DNA from: Betaproteobacteria bacterium HGW-Betaproteobacteria-9
GTDB taxonomy: Bacteria; Pseudomonadota; Gammaproteobacteria; Burkholderiales; Burkholderiaceae_C
Reading direction: 5' to 3'
DNA length: 64,000 nucleotides
NCBI GenBank assembly: GCA_002842215.1
Contig: PHCC01000014.1
Coordinates: 124,001 to 188,000 of the forward strand
The position numbers were made by a program, and so were the translations under genes. Shown piece by piece: positions 48,396 through 57,344 of this stretch. Below the pieces are notes generated by a model. It was given only the letters and a program-made list of their open reading frames with translations. It was not told the DNA's origin and made no database searches. Position 1 is the first letter of the stretch; each line of letters starts with the position of its first letter.

Positions 48396-49340
48396 ATGAA
48401 CGAACAGAAGATTCACGAACTCTGGGGCCACTTCCACTGGCTCAACGTGCTGGCCCAGCAAGGCAGCTACACGGCCGCGGCCGCGCGCCTGGGCGTGAGC
48501 AAGGCAGCCGTGAGCCAGCGTCTGGCCGAGCTGGAGCGTGTGGCGGGCGTGGCGCTGGTGCAGCGCACCACGCGCAGCGTGCGGCTGACGGAAGCCGGCC
48601 AGCGCCTGGTGGACGACACGCGGGCCTCGTTCGAGCACATCGCGCAGTGCTTCGCCCAGGTGCGCGACGCCGCCGGCGCGCCGCGCGGCCTGCTGCGGGT
48701 GACCGCGCCGGTGGCTTTTGCGCGCCAGCAGCTGGTGCCGCGCCTGCCGGAGTTCCTGCGGCAATACCCCGAGGTGCGGCTGGAGCTGGACATGGCCGAC
48801 CGGCTCTCGTCGCTGGCGACCGAGGGCTTCGACCTCGCCATCCGCCACACCGCCAACCCGCCCGACACGCACGTGGCCTGGACGCTGTGCGCCACGCGCT
48901 CGGTGCTGGTCGCCAGCCGCGCCTACCTGCGCCGCCAGGGCGTGCCTGCGGCGCCGGGCGATCTCGCGCAACACAACTGCCTGCATTACCCACGCTCGCA
49001 AGACACCCCAGCCTGGACATTGGAGCCGCTGCACCCGAAGGCCGGCGCCGAGCGGGTGACGGTGCAGGTGTCGGGCTCGCTGGCCGCCAACAACAGCGAA
49101 GCCCTGCGCGACGCGGCGCTCGGCGGCCTGGGCATCGCGCTGCTGCCCGACTTCAGCGCGCAGGCGAGCCTGCTTGCGGGCAAGCTGGTGACGGTGTTGC
49201 CGCAGTGGAAGCCGGTGGGCGCGTTCGCCGAGCAGATTTACGCCATCCGGCCGTATTCGGCCCACGTGCCGCGCGCCGTCACGGCCTTTGTGGCCCACCT
49301 GCGGTCCGCGCTGGCGCCGGGTTTTGCCGAGGGGATCTGA
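48396..49340 (+). CDS. LysR-family regulator next to mmsA
   Basis: 314 residues. The N-terminal helix-turn-helix (about 14-62) contains [20 protein letters not shown]. The effector domain starts with [20 protein letters not shown] and has [20 protein letters not shown], the pattern of the CrgA/DsdC-like branch. Likely controls the divergent mmsA through the repeat at 48367-48388. The start at 48396 follows an AGGA. Confidence 0.92.
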   Translation: MNEQKIHELWGHFHWLNVLAQQGSYTAAAARLGVSKAAVSQRLAELERVAGVALVQRTTRSVRLTEAGQRLVDDTRASFEHIAQCFAQVRDAAGAPRGLLRVTAPVAFARQQLVPRLPEFLRQYPEVRLELDMADRLSSLATEGFDLAIRHTANPPDTHVAWTLCATRSVLVASRAYLRRQGVPAAPGDLAQHNCLHYPRSQDTPAWTLEPLHPKAGAERVTVQVSGSLAANNSEALRDAALGGLGIALLPDFSAQASLLAGKLVTVLPQWKPVGAFAEQIYAIRPYSAHVPRAVTAFVAHLRSALAPGFAEGI

Positions 49341-49369
49341 CCCCCGTGCAGTGATAAGTCAGGGCCGGA

Positions 49370-50317
49370 TCAATCGCGAGGCGGCGTTGCCGACGCGCCC
49401 TGCAACAACGGACTGAAACGCCAGCGCATGTTGAGCGCAAACGCCTCGCCCTGCGCCAGCACGCGCAGGCCCGGCTGGCCGGCCAAGTGGAAGGCGTCGA
49501 TGGGCTGGGTGATGGGTTCGAAGCAGAACGCCGGGCCCTCCGGTGGTCGGTAGATCAGGCAGAAGTGCTGCGCGGCACCGCCGTCGCGCTCGAAGTCGGG
49601 CATGGTGGCGGTGAGCTGCAGGCCGCGTTCGGGCCATTCGATGCGGGCGCTGCCGCCCCAGCCGGTGTAGCCGTTGTCGATCAGGTCGCCGTGTGCCGAC
49701 ACACCATCGTTCAGGTTCCAGCCGGGCGGGAACTGGGTGGTGTGGGCCACCGGCATCGGGTCGTCGCCACGCAGCCAGACGCCTTGCACCGGTGCGCTGA
49801 TGCGGGTGGCCGGCGTGCGCGGAAACCAGGGGTGCACGCCGATGCCGTAGGGCAGCGGCTGCGCACCCAGGTGGCGCACCTCGACCCGCTGGTCCAGCCC
49901 GCCTTTGACCAACCGAAAGGTCTGCACCGCCTCGTAGTCGTGGGGGTTGCCCTGGAAGTGCTGCGAGCGCAGCGTCATGACCAGGGTGTCGTCGGCCGGC
50001 TGCGTGAGCGCCCAGGGCTGCAGCCATCCGTCGCCGTGGATCGGGTAGGGCTCGCCCGCGCGGTTGTTCTGCATGGGGTGGAACTGGCCGGCGTGCGTGA
50101 AGCCGCCGCCGCTGATGCGGTTGGACCAGGGCACCATGGGGAACGAGGCCAGCCGGTAGAGGTCGGGCGTGGCGCCATCCCAGGGGCGCCAGAGATCCAC
50201 CGGACCTTCCGGTTGATCGGTCTGCCAGGCGGCCACGCTGCCGCCGAGCGAGGGGACCAGCCCCAGGTGCTGCCCGGCGTGGTGCAGCCAGACGGTGGGG
50301 TGGGTGGTCTCGGTCAT
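49370..50317 (-). CDS. Aldose 1-epimerase (mutarotase)
   Basis: 315 residues. GalM-like beta-sandwich with catalytic His in LPYGIGVHPWFPRTP and Glu in FCFEPITQPIDAFH. RISGGGFTHAGQFH is the substrate-binding block. It interconverts alpha and beta anomers of aldoses such as galactose, arabinose or xylose. It lies downstream of the lactonase gene on the same strand, separated by copy 8 of the repeat, and opens the sugar island. Confidence 0.92.
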   Translation of the reverse strand: MTETTHPTVWLHHAGQHLGLVPSLGGSVAAWQTDQPEGPVDLWRPWDGATPDLYRLASFPMVPWSNRISGGGFTHAGQFHPMQNNRAGEPYPIHGDGWLQPWALTQPADDTLVMTLRSQHFQGNPHDYEAVQTFRLVKGGLDQRVEVRHLGAQPLPYGIGVHPWFPRTPATRISAPVQGVWLRGDDPMPVAHTTQFPPGWNLNDGVSAHGDLIDNGYTGWGGSARIEWPERGLQLTATMPDFERDGGAAQHFCLIYRPPEGPAFCFEPITQPIDAFHLAGQPGLRVLAQGEAFALNMRWRFSPLLQGASATPPRD

Positions 50318-50354
50318 GGGCGTGCTTTCAAAAAACAGGTATCGGTGTTGCTCA

Positions 50355-50478
50355 GTGCCGGAGCGTCACAAGCAGACGCATGAAGAAGCCCAACCCAGGG
50401 CACCGCCGGGCCGGCTTTGCCGGACGGCCAGTGCCGCCCCCTGGAGGGGGTCGCGCGCAGCGCGGCGGGGGTGTCCAA
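50355..50478 (-). repeat. 3'-end hairpin repeat, copy 8 (after the lactonase gene)
   Basis: A long-form unit. The outer module has TGCCGGAGCG and GACGCATGAA (diverged from copies 4 and 5) and the core CCGGCTTTGCCGG with CCCCCTGGAGGGGG. It ends at the stop codon of the minus-strand SMP-30 gene and lies between it and the mutarotase gene. Confidence 0.8.
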
Positions 50479-50480
50479 TC

Positions 50481-51473
50481 TCAGCCTCCAAAAAGGTTGG
50501 CCGGCAGGCCCGGGCTGTCAACGGAAACGGCAAACAGGCCGCCCGCGAGCGGCTCGGCCGCGAGCTGCTCCGGCGTGAGGCCCTGGCGCGCGGTGGAGAT
50601 GAACAGGGTGTGCAGGTCGGGGCCGCCGAAGCTGCAGTTGGTGACGTGGCTGGTGGGCAGCACCACGCGGCCCAGCTCCTCGGCGGTCACTGGGTCGTGG
50701 CAGCTCACGCAGGCTCCGCCCCAGTGCGCGATCCAGACCCGGCCGAGCGCGTCGGTGGTCATGCCGTCGGGCACACCGTCGTCGGGTTTGAAACGGTTCC
50801 AGAGCTGCTTGTTGGTCAGGGTGCCGGTGGTGGGATCGCAGTCGTAGCGGTAGGTGCTGCCGTTGAGCGTGTCGTTGAAATACAGACACAGGCGACCCTC
50901 GTCCAGCGCCCAGGTGGGGCCGTTGGTCACGGCGAAGCCCTCGTCGTGGCGCGTGCAGCGGCCGTCGGGGTCGTAGCGGTAGAGCGCGCCCGTTGGCGCC
51001 TCGCAGGCGAAGTCCATGGAGCCAGCCCAGAAGCGGCCCTGCGCGTCGCATTTGCCGTCGTTGAAGCGGTTGCCCGGCGGCTCGCCCTCGGGCTGGTGCA
51101 GGTAGAGGGGCTCGCGGTCGGTGGCGGGGTCGAACACGGCAAAACCCCGGCGCAGGGTCACGATCAGGCCCGGCGCCCCGGCGCGCTCGGCCAGCGCCGA
51201 GATGGTCTCGGCAAACATCCACTGGCGCTGCGCGCCGCTGGCCAGGTCCAGCCGGTGCAGGCGGCAGGCCAGGATGTCCACCCAGTACAGCGCCTGCTCG
51301 CGCGCCGACCAGAGCAAGCCCTCGCCCAGTTCGGCGGCGCCGGCCCACACGCAACGCACCGGCCCGCACACGGGAGGCGAAGAGCCGGGCGCGGACGCGC
51401 CAGCGGAGGGGTTTTCCACGGTGCTCAAACTGGTCTCCGTTTGTTGTTTCTGTCGCTGTCCGATGAAAGCCAC
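50481..51473 (-). CDS. SMP-30/gluconolactonase family sugar lactonase
   Basis: 330 residues from a GTG start. Six-bladed propeller with the metal ligands of the family: Glu in LGEGLLWSAREQALYWVDI, Asn in TNGPTWALDEGRLCLYFNDT and Asp in DDGVPDGMTTDALGRVWIA. It would hydrolyse the aldonolactone made by the divergent sugar dehydrogenase. The first 35 residues are low-complexity, so the true start may be a later GTG or TTG near 51420. Confidence 0.88.
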   Translation of the reverse strand: MAFIGQRQKQQTETSLSTVENPSAGASAPGSSPPVCGPVRCVWAGAAELGEGLLWSAREQALYWVDILACRLHRLDLASGAQRQWMFAETISALAERAGAPGLIVTLRRGFAVFDPATDREPLYLHQPEGEPPGNRFNDGKCDAQGRFWAGSMDFACEAPTGALYRYDPDGRCTRHDEGFAVTNGPTWALDEGRLCLYFNDTLNGSTYRYDCDPTTGTLTNKQLWNRFKPDDGVPDGMTTDALGRVWIAHWGGACVSCHDPVTAEELGRVVLPTSHVTNCSFGGPDLHTLFISTARQGLTPEQLAAEPLAGGLFAVSVDSPGLPANLFGG

Positions 51474-51528
51474 TTGACGCTGCGCATCTTATCGTCGCAC
51501 AGTGATGCTTGGAACCGATATTTTTTCA

Positions 51529-51538
51529 ATCAATTGAT
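51529..51538. promoter_or_regulatory. AT-rich palindrome ATCAATTGAT in the lactonase/dehydrogenase divergent region
   Basis: A perfect ten-base palindrome preceded by CCGATATTTTTTCA, 13 bases before the SDR start. A similar AT-rich block (GATTGATATTTAAATCG, about 53577-53593) precedes the semialdehyde dehydrogenase gene, which suggests a common regulator, perhaps the GbpR-like LysR protein. Confidence 0.4.
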
Positions 51539-51550
51539 ACCTATATTGCA

Positions 51551-52366
51551 ATGACAAGTTCTTCCTCTAACCACCCGACGACCGCCAGCGCCCCGGAAGC
51601 GGCCGGGTTCTCCCGTTTTCCCAGTTTGCGCGACCGCGCGGTCTTCGTCACCGGTGGCGGCAGCGGCATCGGGGCCGCCATCGTGGCGGCGTTTGCCGAA
51701 CAGGGTGCACGCGTCGCCTTCGTGGACGTGGCCCGGGAAGCCAGCGAGGCCCTGGCGCAGCGCCTGGTGGACGCGGGGCACCAGCGCCCGTGGTGGCGCG
51801 TGTGCGACGTGCGCGACATCGCCGCGCTGCAGGCGGCCATCGGCGAAGCGGCGGGCGCGCTGGGCGACTTCTCGACGCTGGTCAACAACGTCGCCAGCGA
51901 CGACCGCCACACCCTGGAGTCGGTGACGCCGGACTATTACGACCAGCGCATGGCGATCAACGAGCGCCCGGCCTTTTTTGCGATCCAGGCGGTGGTGCCG
52001 GGCATGCGCCGGCTCGGCGCGGGTTCGGTGATCAACCTGGGCTCCACCGGCTGGCAGACCAAGGGCGCGGGCTACCCCTGCTACGCGATCGCCAAGTCGT
52101 CGGTGAACGGCCTCACGCGCGGGCTGGCCAAGACCCTGGGGCACGACCGCATCCGCGTCAACACGGTGTCGCCCGGCTGGGTCATGACCGAGCGCCAGAT
52201 CCAGCTCTGGCTCGACGCCGAGGGCGAGCAGGAGATCCAGCGCAACCAGTGCCTGCCCGACAAGCTGCGGCCCCACGACATCGCACGCATGGTGCTGTTC
52301 CTCGCGTCGGACGACGCGGCGATGTGCACAGCACAGGAATTCAAGGTGGACGCGGGCTGGGCATAG
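51551..52366 (+). CDS. SDR sugar 1-dehydrogenase (xylose/arabinose dehydrogenase-like)
   Basis: 271 residues. Classical short-chain dehydrogenase with cofactor motif TGGGSGIG, NNVAS, catalytic Ser in NLGSTGW and Tyr-Lys in YAIAKSS. The pattern NNVASDDRHTLESVTPDYYD and the end FLASDDAAMCTAQEF resemble Caulobacter D-xylose 1-dehydrogenase, so it probably oxidises an aldose to its lactone. It is divergent from the lactonase gene and close to sugar transport genes, which supports this. Specific sugar unknown. The start at 51551 is preferred; an upstream ATG at 51509 would run over the AT-rich operator-like site. Confidence 0.88.
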   Translation: MTSSSSNHPTTASAPEAAGFSRFPSLRDRAVFVTGGGSGIGAAIVAAFAEQGARVAFVDVAREASEALAQRLVDAGHQRPWWRVCDVRDIAALQAAIGEAAGALGDFSTLVNNVASDDRHTLESVTPDYYDQRMAINERPAFFAIQAVVPGMRRLGAGSVINLGSTGWQTKGAGYPCYAIAKSSVNGLTRGLAKTLGHDRIRVNTVSPGWVMTERQIQLWLDAEGEQEIQRNQCLPDKLRPHDIARMVLFLASDDAAMCTAQEFKVDAGWA

Positions 52367-52374
52367 GCTCCAAG

Positions 52375-52389
52375 CCCGCCATGGGCGGG
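52375..52389 (+). terminator. Hairpin after the SDR gene
   Basis: CCCGCC-ATG-GGCGGG-type stem of six pairs with a three-base loop, nine bases after the SDR stop codon and directly next to repeat copy 9. No T-run, so termination efficiency is uncertain. Confidence 0.4.
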
Positions 52390-52390
52390 A

Positions 52391-52555
52391 ACCCAGGGCA
52401 CCGCCGGGCCGGCTTTGCCGGACGGCCAGTGCGCCTTGCAGGCCGCAGCCACGCCAGAGGCGAGGCTTCTTCGGGCCGTCCAAGCCTGCGCAGGCAGGCT
52501 CGGAGCCGTGGCCCTCAGCCCCCTTGAGGGGGTCGCGCGTAGCGCGGCAGGGGTG
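52391..52555 (-). repeat. 3'-end hairpin repeat, copy 9, with inverted inserted module (after gbpR-like gene)
   Basis: The core CACCGCCGGGCCGGCTTTGC and CGGACGGCCAGTG is followed by an insert (about 52440-52515). Part of the insert (52469-52513, centred on GCCTGCGCAGGC) is the reverse complement of the insert in copy 6. The CCCCCTTGAGGGGG hairpin then follows. The unit ends at the stop codon of the minus-strand LysR gene. Confidence 0.78.
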
Positions 52556-53509
52556 TCAGTCCAATTGCCGCCCATACTGGACCATGCTCACCTGCTTGAG
52601 CGCCTTCATCATCACCTTGGCCGCGGGCGAGAGCAGGCGGTCGGTGCGGGTGATGAGGCCGAAGGCGTCCATGTGACAGGGCATGGCCAGCGGCAGCACG
52701 GTGACCATGCCGTGCGCCGCGTAGTAGTGCGCCACGTCGGTCGCCAGCACCGCCACCATGTCGCTCTGCTGCAGCATGCGGGTGGTGAACAGCAGGGACG
52801 AGGTTTCGACGATGTTGATCGGTGGTGCCAGACCGTCCTGCTGGAACATCAGGTCGAAGCGGTGGCGCAGCACGCTGCCCGCCGACGGCACGATCCAGCC
52901 CGCGGCCAGCACATCGCGCAGCGTGAGCCCGCTCATGCCCGCCAGCGGGTGCCCGGGGCGGGTGATGGCGCACACCATCTCTTCGGTCAGCGACTCGTAG
53001 CGCAGGTGGGACTTGTCGTGCTCGGCAAACAGGCGCCCCACCACGATGTCAAGCTTGCCCTGGTCGAGCCGGTCCAGCAGCACCGGGCTGGTCTCGATGT
53101 CGAGTGAGATGCGCAGGCTGGGGTGCTCCTGCTTGACCTGGGCCACCGCCGCCGGCAGCAGGGTCAGGCCCGGCGAGGTGATGGCGCCTATGCCCACCTG
53201 GCCGAAGTGGCCGGTCTTGAGCGCGTTGAGTTCGTCGTGCGCCTGGTTCAGGCTGGCCAGCGCCATGCGCGCGTGCCGGATCATGGTCTCGCCGTACCAG
53301 GTGGGCCGCATGCCCCGGGGCAGGCGATCAAACAATGACACCTCCAGCACGTCCTCCAGGTCTTTCAGCAGCTTGGATGCGGCGGGCTGCGTCATGCTGA
53401 GCACCTGGGCCGCGCGGTGGATGTTGCCTTCCTCGGCCAGCGCCACCAGCAGCAGCAGCTGGCGGGTCTTGAGGCGGGCGCGGATGAACCAGTGGTTGTA
53501 GGTGCTCAT
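52556..53509 (-). CDS. LysR-family regulator, GbpR-like
   Basis: 317 residues. The helix-turn-helix is shifted in by about 15 residues (LKTRQLLLLVALAEEGNIHR, then AAQVLSMTQPAASKLLKDLE), a feature of the GbpR subgroup, followed by VSLFDRLPRGMRPTWYGETM and an effector domain. In Agrobacterium, GbpR controls the chvE-gguAB sugar-uptake genes. Here it is divergent from a semialdehyde dehydrogenase gene that leads into chvE-gguAB, so the same role is likely. The start at 53509 was chosen over 53569, which would cross the operator region. Confidence 0.9.
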   Translation of the reverse strand: MSTYNHWFIRARLKTRQLLLLVALAEEGNIHRAAQVLSMTQPAASKLLKDLEDVLEVSLFDRLPRGMRPTWYGETMIRHARMALASLNQAHDELNALKTGHFGQVGIGAITSPGLTLLPAAVAQVKQEHPSLRISLDIETSPVLLDRLDQGKLDIVVGRLFAEHDKSHLRYESLTEEMVCAITRPGHPLAGMSGLTLRDVLAAGWIVPSAGSVLRHRFDLMFQQDGLAPPINIVETSSLLFTTRMLQQSDMVAVLATDVAHYYAAHGMVTVLPLAMPCHMDAFGLITRTDRLLSPAAKVMMKALKQVSMVQYGRQLD

Positions 53510-53576
53510 GGGGGCAGGGGTGATGCGGGGGTTTTCCAGAATGCACGGAAAGATATGTATTTTGTCCAAAAAACGA

Positions 53577-53593
53577 TTGGATTGATATTTAAA
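53577..53593. promoter_or_regulatory. AT-rich candidate operator before the semialdehyde dehydrogenase gene
   Basis: A short AT-rich block around GATTGATATTTAAATCG contains the palindrome ATTTAAAT and flanking CGATT/AATCG arms (from about 53572). It lies 42 bases before the dehydrogenase ATG in the 125-base divergent region. Candidate binding site for the GbpR-like regulator, inferred from position and from similarity to the block at 51515-51538. Confidence 0.45.
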
Positions 53594-53634
53594 TCGAACC
53601 TAGACTGCAGCCCGACACATCAGCAAGGACCCCC

Positions 53635-55086
53635 ATGAAGCTCGGCGACATGCAGCAAAACCCCCGGCACCTGATCAATGGGCGCTGGGAAATCGGCACC
53701 ACCACCGGGGTGAGCACCAACCCGTCGGACACCCGCGAGGTGGTGGCCGAATACGCCCGGGCCGACCGCAACCAGACCGAGCTGGCCATCCGCGCGGCCG
53801 CCGACGCGCTGCCCCACTGGAGCCACAGCACCCCCCAGCGCCGCGCCGACGCCCTGGACCAGATCGGCAGCGAGCTGCTGGCGCGCAAGGACGAGCTGGG
53901 CGCGCTGCTGTCGCGCGAAGAGGGCAAGACGCTGCCCGAGGGCGTGGGCGAGGTGGCGCGCGCCGGCCAGATCTTCAAGTTCTTCGCTGGCGAGGCGCTG
54001 CGGGTGCAAGGCGAGCTCATGGCCTCGGTGCGCGCGGGCGTGCAGGTGGACGTGACCCGTGAACCCGTGGGCGTGGTGGGCATCATCGCGCCCTGGAACT
54101 TTCCCTTCGCCATCCCCGCCTGGAAGATCGCACCGGCCCTGGCCTACGGCAACACCGTGGTCTTCAAGCCGGCCGAGCTGGTGCCGGCCTGTGCCTGGGC
54201 GCTGGCCGAGATCATCAGCCGCAGCGGCCTGCCGGCCGGCGTGTTCAACCTCGTCATGGGCAGCGGCCGCGAAGTCGGTCAGACGCTGGTGGACCACCCG
54301 CTGGTCAACGCGCTGAGCTTCACCGGCTCGGTCGCCACGGGCGAGCGCATCCTGCAGGCGGCCACGGCGCGGCGCGCCAAGGTGCAACTGGAGATGGGCG
54401 GCAAGAACCCGCTGGTGGTGCTGGCCGATGCCGACTTCGAGCAGGCCATCGAGTGCGCGCTGCAGGGCTCCTATTTCTCGACCGGCCAGCGCTGCACGGC
54501 GTCGAGCCGCCTGATCGTGGAAGCCAAGGTGCACGACGCCTTCGTGGCCCGGCTGCGCCAGCGCCTGGCCGCGCTCAAGGTGGGCCACGCGCTGGAGCGC
54601 GGCATCGAGATGGGACCGGTGGTGGACGCCAGCCAGCTCGACCAGAACCTGGCCTACGTGGAGATCGCGCGCAACGAAGGTGCCGAACACGTCTGGGGCG
54701 GCGAGCGGCTGGAGCGCCCCACGCCCGGCCACTACATGAGCCCGGCGCTGTTCCTGGCCAAACCCGAGCACCGCCTCGCCCGCGAGGAGGTGTTTGGCCC
54801 GGTGGCCTGCGTGCTGCGCGCCGACGACTACGACCACGCACTGGCGCTCGCCAACGACACCCCCTTTGGCCTGTGCGCGGGCATCTGCACCACATCGCTC
54901 AAGCACGCCATGCACTTCAAACGCCACGCCGAGGTCGGGATGACCATGGTCAACCTGCCCACGGCGGGCGTCGATTTCCATGTGCCGTTTGGTGGGCGCA
55001 AGGACTCGAGCCACGGCTCGCGCGAACAAGGCCGTTACGCGGCGGAGTTCTACACCACCGTCAAGACCGGCTACATGCTGGCTTGA
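53635..55086 (+). CDS. Aldehyde dehydrogenase, 2,5-dioxovalerate (ketoglutarate semialdehyde) type
   Basis: 483 residues. ALDH with NAD-binding IIAPWNFPFAIPAWKIAPAL, general-base Glu in VQLEMGGKNPLVV, catalytic Cys in YFSTGQRCTASS and C-terminal EQGRYAAEFYTTVKTGYMLA. That ending is typical of ketoglutarate semialdehyde dehydrogenases, which make 2-oxoglutarate in the last step of oxidative pentose, galactarate or hydroxyproline breakdown. It heads the operon that continues into ytfQ after 47 bases. The ATG at 53635 follows AAGGA. Divergent from the GbpR-like regulator. Confidence 0.9.
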   Translation: MKLGDMQQNPRHLINGRWEIGTTTGVSTNPSDTREVVAEYARADRNQTELAIRAAADALPHWSHSTPQRRADALDQIGSELLARKDELGALLSREEGKTLPEGVGEVARAGQIFKFFAGEALRVQGELMASVRAGVQVDVTREPVGVVGIIAPWNFPFAIPAWKIAPALAYGNTVVFKPAELVPACAWALAEIISRSGLPAGVFNLVMGSGREVGQTLVDHPLVNALSFTGSVATGERILQAATARRAKVQLEMGGKNPLVVLADADFEQAIECALQGSYFSTGQRCTASSRLIVEAKVHDAFVARLRQRLAALKVGHALERGIEMGPVVDASQLDQNLAYVEIARNEGAEHVWGGERLERPTPGHYMSPALFLAKPEHRLAREEVFGPVACVLRADDYDHALALANDTPFGLCAGICTTSLKHAMHFKRHAEVGMTMVNLPTAGVDFHVPFGGRKDSSHGSREQGRYAAEFYTTVKTGYMLA

Positions 55087-55133
55087 ACGCACCGTCAGTC
55101 ACTGCTATTCCCATTCAACCAGGAGACAACACC

Positions 55134-56099
55134 GTGAAATTGAACCGCAGAACCCTCGCCGCCGCCATCGCCTGTGCCCCGCTCACCGGTCTGCTGCCAA
55201 CCGGCGCCTGGGCGCAAAAACCCATCGTGCTGGGCTTCAGCCAGGTTGGCGCCGAAAGCGAATGGCGCACCGCCAACACCGAGTCGATCAAGTCGGCCGC
55301 CAAGGAGGCCGGCATCGAGCTCAAGTTCTCCGACGCGCAGCAGAAGCAGGAAAACCAGATCAAGGCGATCCGCGCCTTCATCGCCCAGAAGGTGGACGTG
55401 ATCGCGTTCTCGCCCGTGGTCGAGTCGGGCTGGGAGCCGGTGCTGCGCGAGGCCAAGGCCGCCAAGATCCCGGTGGTGCTGACCGACCGCGCGGTGAACA
55501 CCAAGGACGACACGCTCTACGTCTCGTTCATGGGCTCGGACTTCGTCGAAGAAGGCCGCAAGGCCGGCCGCTGGCTGGTCGAGAAGATGAAGGACCAGAA
55601 GGGCGAGGTCAACATCGTCGAGCTGCAGGGCACCGTGGGCTCGGCCCCGGCCATCGACCGCAAGAAGGGCTTCGAGGAAATCATCAAGGCCGATGCCAAG
55701 TTCAAGATCATCCGTTCGCAGACCGGTGACTTCACCCGCGCCAAGGGCAAGGAAGTGATGGAAGCCTTCCTGAAGGCCGAGGGCAAGAAGATCAACGTGC
55801 TCTACGCACACAACGACGACATGGCCATCGGCGCGATCCAGGCCATCGAAGAAGCCGGCATGAAGCCCGCGAAAGACATCACCATCATCTCCATCGACGC
55901 CGTCAAGGGCGCGTTCGAAGCCATGATCGCCGGCAAGCTCAACGTGTCGGTCGAGTGCAGCCCGCTGTTGGGGCCGCAGCTGATGGCCGCCGTGAAAGAC
56001 ATCAAGGCCGGCAAAGCGGTGCAGAAACGCATCGTGACCGAAGAAGGCATCTTCCCCATGGAAGTCGCCGCCAAAGAGTTCCCCAAGCGCAAGTACTGA
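55134..56099 (+). CDS. ytfQ: Sugar ABC transporter periplasmic binding protein, YtfQ-like
   Basis: 321 residues from a GTG start with AGGAG eight bases upstream. The signal peptide ([20 protein letters not shown], cut after AWA near residue 27) has a twin-Arg-like pair. The mature protein starts [20 protein letters not shown] and has [24 protein letters not shown] and [19 protein letters not shown], all as in YtfQ, which binds galactofuranose and related sugars in E. coli. Its cognate ATPase and permeases (ytfR, ytfT, yjfF) are not next to it but follow 4.2 kb later, after the complete chvE-gguAB system. Confidence 0.92.
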   Translation: MKLNRRTLAAAIACAPLTGLLPTGAWAQKPIVLGFSQVGAESEWRTANTESIKSAAKEAGIELKFSDAQQKQENQIKAIRAFIAQKVDVIAFSPVVESGWEPVLREAKAAKIPVVLTDRAVNTKDDTLYVSFMGSDFVEEGRKAGRWLVEKMKDQKGEVNIVELQGTVGSAPAIDRKKGFEEIIKADAKFKIIRSQTGDFTRAKGKEVMEAFLKAEGKKINVLYAHNDDMAIGAIQAIEEAGMKPAKDITIISIDAVKGAFEAMIAGKLNVSVECSPLLGPQLMAAVKDIKAGKAVQKRIVTEEGIFPMEVAAKEFPKRKY

Positions 56100-56175
56100 T
56101 CCGGCCCACGGATCACCCCCAACCCCGCGCGCCCGGAGCGGCGCGCGTTTCTCACAAGAAGACGGAGACAAATAC

Positions 56176-57240
56176 ATGAAACGTGCAACCCTCAAGACCC
56201 TGCTGGCCGCCTTGGCGCTGGGCGCCGTCGGCGCTTCGGCGCTGGCGCAGGACAAAGGCAGCATCGGCATTTCGATGCCCACCAAGTCCTCGGCGCGCTG
56301 GATCGCCGATGGCGACAACATGGTCAAGGTGCTCAAGGACCGCGGCTACAAGACCGATCTGCAGTACGCCGACGACGACATCCCGAACCAGCTGGCGCAG
56401 ATCGAGAACATGATCACCAAGGGCGCCAAGGTGCTGGTGATCGCTTCCATCGACGGCACCACGCTCTCGCGCGTGCTGCAGAGCGCGGCCGACAAAGGCG
56501 TCAAGGTCATCGCCTACGACCGCCTGATCAAGGGCTCGAAGAACGTGGACTACTACGCCACCTTCGACAACTTCCAGGTCGGCGTGCTGCAGGCCGGCTC
56601 CATCGTCGACAAGCTCGGCCTGAAGCAGGGCAAGGGCCCGTTCAACATCGAACTCTTCGGCGGCTCGCCCGACGACAACAACGCCTTCTTCTTCTACGAC
56701 GGCGCCATGAGCGTGCTCAAGCCCTACATCGACAGCGGCAAGCTGGTGGTGCGCAGCAAGCAGCTGGGCATGAACAAGGTGGGCACGCTGCGCTGGGACG
56801 GCGCGGTGGCGCAGTCCCGCATGGACAACCTGCTCTCGGCCTTCTATGGCAAAGACAAGGTGCACGCGGTGCTTTCGCCCTACGACGGCCTGTCGATCGG
56901 CATCCTGTCCTCGCTCAAGGGCGTGGGCTACTGCACGGCACAACAGCCCTGCCCGGTGGTGAGCGGCCAGGACGCGGAAGTCCCTTCGGTGAAATCGATC
57001 CTCAAGGGTGAGCAGTACTCCACCGTGTTCAAGGACACACGCGAACTGGCCAAGGTCGCGGCCAACATGGTGGACGCCACGCTCTCGGGCAAGCAGCCCG
57101 AGATCAACGACACCAAGACCTACAACAACGGCGTGAAGGTCGTGCCTTCCTACCTGCTCAAGCCGGTGGCCGTGGACGCGTCCAACTGGAACAGCATCCT
57201 GATCGGCAGCGGTTACTACAAGGAATCGCAGATCAAGTAA
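56176..57240 (+). CDS. chvE: Multiple-monosaccharide ABC transporter binding protein, ChvE-like
   Basis: 354 residues. A signal peptide (hydrophobic core [15 protein letters not shown], cut after LAQ) is followed by [55 protein letters not shown] and [20 protein letters not shown], all ChvE hallmarks. In Agrobacterium ChvE binds arabinose, glucose, galactose, xylose and galacturonate, and also signals to VirA. It follows ytfQ after 76 bases with GGAGAC before the ATG. Its partner genes gguA and gguB are directly downstream. Confidence 0.95.
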   Translation: MKRATLKTLLAALALGAVGASALAQDKGSIGISMPTKSSARWIADGDNMVKVLKDRGYKTDLQYADDDIPNQLAQIENMITKGAKVLVIASIDGTTLSRVLQSAADKGVKVIAYDRLIKGSKNVDYYATFDNFQVGVLQAGSIVDKLGLKQGKGPFNIELFGGSPDDNNAFFFYDGAMSVLKPYIDSGKLVVRSKQLGMNKVGTLRWDGAVAQSRMDNLLSAFYGKDKVHAVLSPYDGLSIGILSSLKGVGYCTAQQPCPVVSGQDAEVPSVKSILKGEQYSTVFKDTRELAKVAANMVDATLSGKQPEINDTKTYNNGVKVVPSYLLKPVAVDASNWNSILIGSGYYKESQIK

Positions 57241-57344
57241 GCCGCCCCGCCGGTTGCCCCCCGCCGCCCGCGAACCCACCCGGCTTCGCGGGCGGCGGAT
57301 CTTCCACGCGGGACGTTCCTGGCCCTCAAGGACACGTCCAGACC

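Noticed and set aside
54453-55133. Upstream extension of the ytfQ reading frame
   Set aside because: It overlaps the aldehyde dehydrogenase gene; the GTG at 55134 has a strong ribosome binding site and opens a signal peptide.
57241-57344. GC-rich stem between chvE and gguA as another copy of the 3'-end repeat
   Set aside because: It lacks both the CCGGC-AAA-GCCGG hairpin and the CAGTG spacer, so it is not counted in the family.
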